Source: SZAS-79 sp964599095
GTDB lineage: Bacteria; Pseudomonadota; Gammaproteobacteria; Burkholderiales; SG8-39
Length of the DNA stretch: 64,000 nt
NCBI GenBank assembly: GCA_964599095.1
Contig: CAZREB010000004.1
Location: 367,954-431,953 of the forward strand
Direction of reading: 5' to 3'
The position numbers and the translations under genes are program-made. Position 1 is the stretch's first letter. Each line of letters starts with the position of its first letter. Shown in pieces: positions 58,075 to 64,000 of this stretch. Below the pieces are notes generated by a model. The model was not told where the DNA came from, did no database searches, and saw only the letters and a list, made by a program, of their open reading frames with translations.

Positions 58075-59799
58075 TTAGTCGGGACGGGTTTCGGTGCAGT
58101 TCGCGCCTAGATTCGACTCTGACACGATTTTCTGCCAGACGACTCTGCCACCCACCACCGTCATCCCCGGCTCCACATCCTTCAGTCCTGCCGCTTCCAT
58201 CGTCAGCGGGTTCTCATCGAGCACGATCAGGTCCGCAAGCTTCCCCGCCTCGATCGTCCCGCGCTCCTTTTCCTCCATGCACAAGTAGGCCCCGTTCACC
58301 GTCGTGCACTTGAGCGCTTCCTCGCGCGTAAGCCGCTGGCCCGGCGCGATCACCTTGCCGGTATCCCGGTCGATCCTCTCGACAGCCTGCCAGATGCACG
58401 GCCACAGCGAGATCGGCACGTTGTCGGTGGCAAGCGACACCGGCACGCCCGCATCGACCAGCGAGCGCAAGGGGCAAAGCGTCTCCTCGTTCTCCTTGCC
58501 GATGCGAGCCGCGATCGCAGAGGCTTTCTTCCAGATGTAGGCGTTGGTGTGCGTGGTGACGACGATGCCGAGGTCGCGCAGGCGCGCGAGCTGCTCGCGG
58601 TTGACAGTGATCGGGTGCGCGATGACCCAGCGCAGGTCGGAGATCGGCGCTTCCTTCGCGGCTTGGGCCATGAGATCGAACATCGGCATCTGGATTGCGC
58701 AGACGCGCAGCTTTTCCCGCGCGGCGGCCTTCAACAGTTCGAGCAGCTTGTCTTTGGGCAACGCGCAGTCGTAGTTGAAGCCGGCCCATCCGGTCTGCGG
58801 CGCACATTGCGCGCGCAGGCGCGCCTCGTCGGGCTGCGATTCGAGTTCGGCGTAAACGCCGGCCACGCGCAGCCAGTCGTCGCCTTCGCCGCGGCCACGC
58901 AGCCGCGCGGCATGCTCCTTCACCCAGCCGGCAACGTCGTTCACGCTGGCGCCGCTCCAGCCCGGGCTGAACGAGAGCGTCGAGCGCACCGTCTGCAGGT
59001 TGCGCGAGCGCAGCGTCCGGTAGGCGTCGATCACCTCCGGCGCGACGCCATGGCCTTCGAACACGGAAGTCGTGCCGCACGCGTTGTAGAGCTGCATCGA
59101 ACGGCCGAGCGTGCGCACGCGGTCGTCGGCCGTGAAGTGCGGCGCGGTGCGGAACAGCGTGAACTCGGAGATCGGCTGGTAGGCGTTGTCGCGGACGATG
59201 CCGGTAGGCTCGCCACTCGCATCCACGTCGATCTGAACTAGCGGGGAGGGCGGTGTGGTTCCGCGCCGGATGCCGGCAAGTGCGAGCGCGGCCGTGTTGG
59301 CCACCGACACCAGCGGCAACTGGAACGGCCAGTAGCCCCACGCGCAACGGATCAGGATCGGGTGGCGCGTCGAGGCCCGGTCGAGGTCGTGCCGGTCCGG
59401 GTACCGGCCTTCCTCGAACATCTTTTCCGACAACAGGTATTCCGGCGGCTCGCCGAGCGGCATCGTGACGATCCATTGCCCGGGCGGCGTAGTCGCGGCA
59501 ATCGCGGCCAGGCGCTCGACCAGCGCCTCGATCGACCGGCACCCGGACACCGAAGGCAGGATCTCTTTGAGGCCTTCGCGGTCCAGGTGCGCATGCCCGT
59601 CGGTGAGCCCGGGCATCAGCGTGCGCCCGGCGAGTTCGATCACCCGTGTATCGGCGCCGATCAGCCCGGAGATCTCGGCGTCGCTGCCGACGGCGCGGAT
59701 CCTTTCGCCGTCGACGGCCACCGCGGTGGCGTTGCCCGACCCGGCAAGCGTCAGCACGGTCCCGCCGCGCAGCACCAGGCTGGCCGTGGTCGAAGTCAT
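58075..59799 (-). CDS. YtcJ-type amidohydrolase with REP-derived C-terminal tail
   Basis: This 574-residue metal-dependent amidohydrolase has the site motif GLTDGHAHLD near residue 60 and MQLYNACGTTSVFEGHG in the barrel. The tail GGRVVWQKIVSESNLGANCTETRPD is unusual: its codons for KIVSESN overlap the inverted REP-like copy at 58111-58130. MTSTTASL at 59799 is used because the next gene's stop is just upstream; a 9-residue longer start exists. The gene is downstream of a Bug gene and convergent to ligB. Substrate unknown, probably an amide or cyclic imide. Confidence 0.85.
   Translation of the reverse strand: MTSTTASLVLRGGTVLTLAGSGNATAVAVDGERIRAVGSDAEISGLIGADTRVIELAGRTLMPGLTDGHAHLDREGLKEILPSVSGCRSIEALVERLAAIAATTPPGQWIVTMPLGEPPEYLLSEKMFEEGRYPDRHDLDRASTRHPILIRCAWGYWPFQLPLVSVANTAALALAGIRRGTTPPSPLVQIDVDASGEPTGIVRDNAYQPISEFTLFRTAPHFTADDRVRTLGRSMQLYNACGTTSVFEGHGVAPEVIDAYRTLRSRNLQTVRSTLSFSPGWSGASVNDVAGWVKEHAARLRGRGEGDDWLRVAGVYAELESQPDEARLRAQCAPQTGWAGFNYDCALPKDKLLELLKAAAREKLRVCAIQMPMFDLMAQAAKEAPISDLRWVIAHPITVNREQLARLRDLGIVVTTHTNAYIWKKASAIAARIGKENEETLCPLRSLVDAGVPVSLATDNVPISLWPCIWQAVERIDRDTGKVIAPGQRLTREEALKCTTVNGAYLCMEEKERGTIEAGKLADLIVLDENPLTMEAAGLKDVEPGMTVVGGRVVWQKIVSESNLGANCTETRPD
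58111..58130 (-). repeat. REP-like motif, inverted copy inside the amidohydrolase 3' end
   Basis: On the minus strand this reads AAATCGTGTCAGAGTCGAAT, 18 of 20 matches to 57958-57977. It falls within the coding sequence of the amidohydrolase, a few codons before its stop. Confidence 0.75.
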
Positions 59800-59803
59800 C
59801 GAA

Positions 59804-60805
59804 CTACTCGGGCTTGATCCCGGCATCCTTCACGATGCGCGCGTACTTCGCGTAGTCCTCGCGCAGGATCTCGCCGAACGCCTCGGGCGTTGTGTGAGCG
59901 ACCTCGCTGTAGCCGTCGGTGATCCGCTTGGCGACCACCGGGTCCGCGAGCGCCTCGCCGAGCGCGTGGTTCAGCTTCTCGACCACCGGCCGCGGCACGC
60001 CCACCGGCAGCATCGCGCCGTGCCAGCCGACCAGTACGAAGCCCGGCAGCGTCTCGGCCATCACCGGCACGTCCGGCAGCGGCAGGCCCCGCGTCGGGCG
60101 GGTCAGCGCCACCGGCCGGATCTTGCCGGCGCGGATCTGCGGCATCGAGGTGTTGTACAGGTCGAAGAGGATGTTCACCTGGCCGCCAAGAAGATCCGTC
60201 AACGCCGGCGCGTTGCCCTTGTACTGCACGTGCACGATCTCGGTCTTGGTGGTCGTGCGCAGCCACTCGCAGCCGAAGGTCATCAGGCCGCCGCCGGAGG
60301 CGCATGTGACGCTGCCGGGTTTCGCGCGCGCAGCTGCGATGATCTCCGCCACGGTCTTCGGCGCGAACCCGGGGTTCGCCACCAGCGCGTACGACTGCAC
60401 CGTCATCTGCGCGAGCGGCGCGAGCTCCTTGAGCGGGTCCACCATGTTCTTGAAGAGAGACGGGTTGGTCACGATGTTCGGCACCACGTAGAGCATCGTG
60501 TAGCCGTCGGGCGCTGCGCGCGCCACGGCCTCGTGGCCGATGTTGCTGTTGCCGCCGGCGCGGTTGTCGACCAGCACCGGCTGGCCGAGCCGCTCGGCGA
60601 GCTTCGGGGCGACCGCGCGCGCGATCACGTCGGCCGGCCCGCCGGCCGGGAAGGGCACGATCCAGCGCACCGGCTTCGACGGCCAGGCCTGCGCGAACGC
60701 GGTGCCTGCCGCAAGCGCGCTCGCGGCAAGCACCGTTGCGAGCCGCCGCCCGAAAGTCCCGGGGCCCGCTCTTGAATATTTCATTTCCTGTATATCGATT
60801 GACAT
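59804..60805 (-). CDS. Bug/TctC-family periplasmic binding protein
   Basis: This 333-residue receptor has a signal peptide (RRLATVLAASALAAGTAFAQA) and WPSKPVRWIVPFPAGGPADVIARAVAP. Two starts are possible: ATG 60805 (MSIDIQEM) or the second ATG seven codons on, with the latter giving a more ordinary n-region. It lies 4 bases before the YtcJ-type amidohydrolase, so the two probably handle the same amide-like compound. Confidence 0.92.
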   Translation of the reverse strand: MSIDIQEMKYSRAGPGTFGRRLATVLAASALAAGTAFAQAWPSKPVRWIVPFPAGGPADVIARAVAPKLAERLGQPVLVDNRAGGNSNIGHEAVARAAPDGYTMLYVVPNIVTNPSLFKNMVDPLKELAPLAQMTVQSYALVANPGFAPKTVAEIIAAARAKPGSVTCASGGGLMTFGCEWLRTTTKTEIVHVQYKGNAPALTDLLGGQVNILFDLYNTSMPQIRAGKIRPVALTRPTRGLPLPDVPVMAETLPGFVLVGWHGAMLPVGVPRPVVEKLNHALGEALADPVVAKRITDGYSEVAHTTPEAFGEILREDYAKYARIVKDAGIKPE

Positions 60806-60851
60806 GGGATCCGCTCCTGTATTGACTCTTTTAGTTTTAATGTTCGACTTT

Positions 60852-61451
60852 CTAGAATCTTCGCGACGGCCCTGACCGCCTGCGCCACACGATCATCAGC
60901 CAGCCGCCGAGCATGCCGCCGAGGTGCGCGAAATGCGCCACGCCCGAGGCCGTGCCGGTAACGCCGAAGACCAGTTCCACCGCCGCGAACACGATGACGA
61001 AAGTGCGCGCCTTCATCGGGATCGGCGGGATCAGCAGCACCACGGTGCGATGCGGGAAGTAGACGCCGAACGCCAGCAGCAGTCCGTATACGCCGCCCGA
61101 GGCGCCGACCACCGGCATCGGCGGCCCGCCGATCATGGACGTCACCACGAGGTGCGTGATGCCTGCGGCGATCACGCTCGCAAAGTAATAAAGCGCGTAG
61201 AAGCGCGGCCCGAACAGGCGCTCGGCCTCGGAGCCGAACATGTAGAGACCGAACATGTTGAACGCGATGTGCGTGAGGCCGCCGTGCAGGAAGCTGTAGG
61301 TGACCAGTTGCCAGGGTGCGAAGCCCGGACTGTCGAAGTCGGGCGAGGCCGGCGGCCAGAGCGCGAACGACTCGACCAGCGGCGCGCCATTCGCCTGCAG
61401 CAGGAAGACGGCGATGTTGGCGATCAGCAGGGCGCGGGTGACCGGCGGCAT
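60852..61451 (-). CDS. Rhomboid-family intramembrane serine protease
   Basis: This 199-residue, six-helix membrane protease has catalytic Ser118 in GASGGVYG and His176 in VAHFAHLGGMLGG. HGGLTHIAFNM (His56, His61, Asn65) is the second-helix motif that stabilises the oxyanion. It cleaves transmembrane substrates within the membrane. It is upstream of the Bug gene with a 46-base gap and may be separately transcribed. Natural substrate unknown. Confidence 0.9.
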   Translation of the reverse strand: MPPVTRALLIANIAVFLLQANGAPLVESFALWPPASPDFDSPGFAPWQLVTYSFLHGGLTHIAFNMFGLYMFGSEAERLFGPRFYALYYFASVIAAGITHLVVTSMIGGPPMPVVGASGGVYGLLLAFGVYFPHRTVVLLIPPIPMKARTFVIVFAAVELVFGVTGTASGVAHFAHLGGMLGGWLMIVWRRRSGPSRRF

Positions 61452-61489
61452 GCGGCTATCTTAACTTCGATGCCGCGCGGGAAGACCGC

Positions 61490-62476
61490 TCAGGGTGAAA
61501 CGGGCGTGGCGGCCGGCAGCGCCATGCCGCGCTTTTTCATCTCCTCTCGCACGAGATCGGGCCGGTCGCTGATGATGCCGTCGACACCGAGGTCCATCAT
61601 CCGCGCGATGTCGGCCGGCGAATTCAACGTCCACACCACCACCGAGAGGCCGAGCGCGCGCGCTTCGGCGATCTTGCGTGCGTCCACGTCGCCGAAGAAA
61701 GGCGACCAGATCCTGCACCCGGCCGCCTTGACCATCTTCGGCACCGAGCCGTGCGCGTCGGGCAACAGGCCGGCGGTCCATGCGCCGGCGGCGTCGATGT
61801 TGTCGAGCCACTTCTGTTGCGCCGTGAGGCAGACGGTCGGGATCTCCGGCGCCTCGGCCTGCACTACCTTGAGCGTGCGCCAGTCGAAAGACTGGATCGT
61901 GGCCCGGCCGGCCACGCCTGCGCCCCGGATCTCGGCGACGACTGCGCGCGCGAACGCTTCGGGCGGCAGCGTGTCCTGCGGCCTGCGCGGATCGATCTTG
62001 GTTTCTATGTTGAAGCGCACTTTCGTGTTGCCCGACTTCTTCACCAGCGCGAACAGGTCGGCGAGTTTCGGGATCCGGGTGCCGTCTACCGGCTTTTGTT
62101 CCGGGTAGCGCTTGCCGTAGGCCGTGGCCGGGTTCAGGCGGCCGACGTCGTAGCGCAGCAGTTCGGCGTAGGTGATTTCGTGGATCGCCGGGCCGGGCCC
62201 GGCAAGCCACGCCCCGTCGGGACCGCGCGCGGTGTCGGGGTGAAGGCGCGGCTCGTGGGAGATCACCACCACGCCGTCCCTGGTGATGCCGGTGTCGAGC
62301 TCGAGGGTGTCGACGCCGAGCGACAGCGCAGTCGCGAAGGCAGGCAGCGTGTTCTCGGGCGCGAGCCCGCGGGTGCCGCGGTGGCCCTGCAGGTCGAAGG
62401 CCTGCGCAGGCAGCGGCAACGCAAGCGCGGCGAACACCGAGGCCGCCGCGATCGCGTGCAAGACCCGCCGGGCCAT
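61490..62476 (-). CDS. Periplasmic glycerophosphodiester phosphodiesterase
   Basis: This 328-residue GDPD-fold enzyme hydrolyses glycerophosphodiesters to glycerol-3-phosphate. A signal peptide (LHAIAAASVFAALALPLPAQA) indicates a periplasmic protein like GlpQ. Active-site segments are QGHRGTRGLAPENTLPAF (catalytic His near residue 32), ELDTGITRDGVVVISHEP (Glu, Asp and His) and the C-terminal VVVWTLNSPADIARMMDLGVDGIISDRPD region. The ATG at 62476 overlaps a small upstream ORF's TGA by one base, so translation is probably coupled. Confidence 0.9.
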   Translation of the reverse strand: MARRVLHAIAAASVFAALALPLPAQAFDLQGHRGTRGLAPENTLPAFATALSLGVDTLELDTGITRDGVVVISHEPRLHPDTARGPDGAWLAGPGPAIHEITYAELLRYDVGRLNPATAYGKRYPEQKPVDGTRIPKLADLFALVKKSGNTKVRFNIETKIDPRRPQDTLPPEAFARAVVAEIRGAGVAGRATIQSFDWRTLKVVQAEAPEIPTVCLTAQQKWLDNIDAAGAWTAGLLPDAHGSVPKMVKAAGCRIWSPFFGDVDARKIAEARALGLSVVVWTLNSPADIARMMDLGVDGIISDRPDLVREEMKKRGMALPAATPVSP

Positions 62477-62655
62477 CAGGGCGCGGGGACCTTCTTGCGC
62501 GCCTGCTTCCTTTCGGGGTGCAGGCCCGTGGGGCTGGAGGACGTGTAGACGCCGCGCACGGTTCTCGCCCGGGTGGGCGCCGCCGCCTGCTTTTCGGCCG
62601 TCAGCACGCCGCACCAGAAGGTTGCGCGGGCCGGTGCAGGTTTGGTGTCGTGCAT
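62476..62655 (-). CDS. Small hypothetical protein (59 residues) coupled to the GDPD gene
   Basis: ATG at 62655 has a strong ribosome-binding site (GGGGAGGGG at 62659-62667, minus strand). The short product MHDTKPAPARATFWCGV... is basic at its C-terminus (PERKQARKKVPAP) with no membrane helix. Its TGA shares one base with the GDPD ATG. No family recognised. The strong start site and coupling argue that it is translated, either as a real small protein or as a leader. Confidence 0.5.
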   Translation of the reverse strand: MHDTKPAPARATFWCGVLTAEKQAAAPTRARTVRGVYTSSSPTGLHPERKQARKKVPAP

Positions 62656-62759
62656 GTTCCCCTCCCCGGGGTTTCGATTGCGCAGTCTACTCCACACCGG
62701 GAGCCGCCGACCCGGGCGTGCAACAATCGCGCGTTCGATGTCCTTGCAACGGAGGCGGC

Positions 62760-63506
62760 ATGCAGGCAAGCACGGCGGAAGGCACCGCGCAGTACGACGC
62801 GCTGATGGACGTGGTGAGGAACCGGATGACTTCGCGCCAGTTCGATCCTTCGGTCCCGGTGCCGCGCGAGCATTACGAGCTGATCCTCGAGGCGGCGCGG
62901 CACGCGCCTTCGGGCGCCAACGCCCAGCCCTGGCATTTCATCGTCGTGACCGATCCGGCGGTGAAGAAGCGGATCGCCGACTATTTCGTCGAGGAGCAGC
63001 GCCAGCGCGCGAAGCTGAAGATGAAATTCCCGACACCGAACTATCGCGGCCTCGAGACCGCGCCCGGGTTCGTCGTGATCGCGTCCGACTTCCGCTGGAC
63101 CCGCGCGTTCCCGGTGCTCATGGACGGGTCGGACCTCGACCGGCAATACCGCGAGAATGCCGAGCGGATCCTGCTGCAGAGCGTCGCGGCGGCGACGATG
63201 TCGGCGCACCTCGCCGCGGCTGCGCTCGGGTACAACGTCTGGTGGGTGACCGCGATCGGCCAGGACAACGCGCAGAAGGAAATCAAGCCGCTGCTCGGGA
63301 TCCCCGACGAGCTTTCGGTGCTCGACATCCTGCTGTTCGGCAAGCCGGCCAAGCCGCCTTACAAGCGCTGGAAGAAAACGCTGCCGCAGATCATGAGCTG
63401 GGACAAGTTCCATCCCGCCAACCATTCGACGCTCGAAGAGATCGACAACTGGGTGAAGGAAACGCGGCACAAGGTGATGTACCGCGACGAGAACAAGATC
63501 GACTAG
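62760..63506 (+). CDS. Nitroreductase-family flavoprotein
   Basis: This 248-residue FMN-binding nitroreductase has the start SRQFDPSVPVP near residue 25, AARHAPSGANAQPWHF (FMN contacts, about 45-60) and AAATMSAHLAAAALGYNVWWVT in the C-terminal half. It is homologous to oxygen-insensitive nitro, quinone or flavin reductases. The ATG follows GGAGGCGGC. It is divergent from the small ORF/GDPD pair and stands alone. Natural acceptor unknown. Confidence 0.87.
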   Translation: MQASTAEGTAQYDALMDVVRNRMTSRQFDPSVPVPREHYELILEAARHAPSGANAQPWHFIVVTDPAVKKRIADYFVEEQRQRAKLKMKFPTPNYRGLETAPGFVVIASDFRWTRAFPVLMDGSDLDRQYRENAERILLQSVAAATMSAHLAAAALGYNVWWVTAIGQDNAQKEIKPLLGIPDELSVLDILLFGKPAKPPYKRWKKTLPQIMSWDKFHPANHSTLEEIDNWVKETRHKVMYRDENKID

Positions 63507-63691
63507 CACGGGCGCACGCGACTTTCGGATCCGAAAAGCCGCCTGTCGGATCCGTCAGCACCTGACACGGCCATTACGGCGCTTTGGCGAACACGACCAA
63601 TTGCGCCGTGAGGTGATCATTCGCGTCACACCGGACAGGCATTCGCTCCGGATATCGTCGGTTTTCTGCACATCTCTGGTTCGACTGTGAC

Positions 63692-63707
63692 GGGCATGGA
63701 AGGTGCT
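63692..63707 (+). promoter_or_regulatory. Candidate sigma-54 promoter of the pilin gene
   Basis: GGGCATGGAAGGTGCT matches TGGCAC-N5-TTGCW at both invariant pairs (GG at 63693-63694 and GC at 63705-63706, 12 bases apart) and at C and A of the -24 box. It is about 68 bases before the pilin ATG. Pilin genes in many Gram-negatives are RpoN/PilR controlled, so the position is sensible. The 268-base gap holds no other clear signal. Confidence 0.45.
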
Positions 63708-63774
63708 TCGAATTCTCTTCGAGGCAAATCGGCCCGGCATTTCGCCGTACCGCCGCCTCCACTGGGAGACAGGA

Positions 63775-64000
63775 ATGAGACAGGTACAGAAAGGCTTTAC
63801 GTTGATCGAACTGATGATCGTGGTAGCGATCATCGGCATCCTGGCAGCCGTCGCGCTGCCTGCCTACCAGGACTACATGGTCCGCACCCGGGTCGCCGAA
63901 GGCCTCGCGATGGCCGGCGCCGCAAAGCTGGCGGTTTCCGAAAATGCAGCCTCCGGCACCAACCCGCTGACCTCCGGCCTCGTGGCACCGACGGCGACCG
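63775..64000 (+). CDS. pilA: Type IV major pilin precursor, 3' end outside window
   Basis: The visible 75 residues start MRQVQKGFTLIELMIVVAII. The prepilin peptidase site is Gly7-Phe8, with the Glu5 of the mature protein (FTLIE) needed for assembly, then a long hydrophobic helix and the YQDYMVRTRVAEGL region of PilA-type pilins. A GGGAGACAGGA ribosome-binding site precedes the ATG. It would be polymerised into pili for twitching or adhesion. The remainder lies past base 64000. Confidence 0.92.
   Translation, partial: MRQVQKGFTLIELMIVVAIIGILAAVALPAYQDYMVRTRVAEGLAMAGAAKLAVSENAASGTNPLTSGLVAPTAT

Overview
The window looks like part of a high-GC betaproteobacterial chromosome, most likely Burkholderiales. 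The reasons are the dense GC-rich coding, six Bug/TctC-type periplasmic binding proteins without cognate membrane subunits, several CoA-ligase/crotonase/CaiB catabolic genes, and a type IV pilin at the right edge. No rRNA, tRNA, CRISPR array, IS element or phage gene was seen. A run of exactly 100 N (21177-21276) marks a scaffold join, so gene order across it is not proven. Apart from that N run, no gene-free stretch exceeds 300 bases; the longest is 63507-63774.

Layout. 1-6249: hydantoinase/oxoprolinase subunits A (cut by the window edge) and B, a BASS-type transporter and an N-acyl-D-amino-acid deacylase-like amidohydrolase. 6467-10418: a GlcG/HbpS-like protein, a Bug protein, a dienoyl-CoA-isomerase-like crotonase and an acyl-CoA ligase. 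10455-16284: three overlapping genes for TPR proteins with a glycosyltransferase-like C-terminal domain; two share 545 identical bases. 16302-18745: an EamA transporter and a methyltransferase. 18929-23657: an aromatic-catabolism block (Rieske oxygenase, Bug protein, gap, PcaH-like intradiol dioxygenase, pyrone-dicarboxylate-lactonase-like hydrolase, SDR). 23650-25442: a polyphosphate pair (PPK2 and CHAD). 25482-30987: acyl-CoA dehydrogenase-like protein, PAS histidine kinase, redox-type membrane cyclase, GNAT, HutD and a small hypothetical. 31070-38138: D-threonine-aldolase-like enzyme, Bug, HAD, PIN, SDR, Bug, crotonase and CaiB transferase. 38240-45586: TPR proteins, MFS transporter, 2OG-Fe oxygenase, two multiheme cytochromes c and an extended SDR. 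45583-50027: TAXI and Bug binding proteins, 4-hydroxybenzoate hydroxylase (PobA) and an SDR. 50153-52111: a receiver protein and a HAMP cyclase. 52096-60805: MBL hydrolase, FAD oxidoreductase, then a divergent ring-cleavage locus (ACMSD-like decarboxylase; HAAO, RidA, LigA, LigB), an YtcJ-type amidohydrolase and a Bug protein. 60852-64000: rhomboid protease, periplasmic GDPD with a small upstream ORF, nitroreductase and type IV pilin.

How the genes fit together. Much of the window is catabolic. PobA makes protocatechuate, a possible substrate for the PcaH-like and LigAB-like enzymes. HAAO, the ACMSD-like enzyme and RidA match successive steps of the 3-hydroxyanthranilate/2-aminomuconate route. 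Most functional units are head-to-tail operons with 1-8 base ATGA/GTGA/TTGA overlaps. Short REP-like palindromes sit at several gene ends and in two cases supply stop codons or terminal codons.
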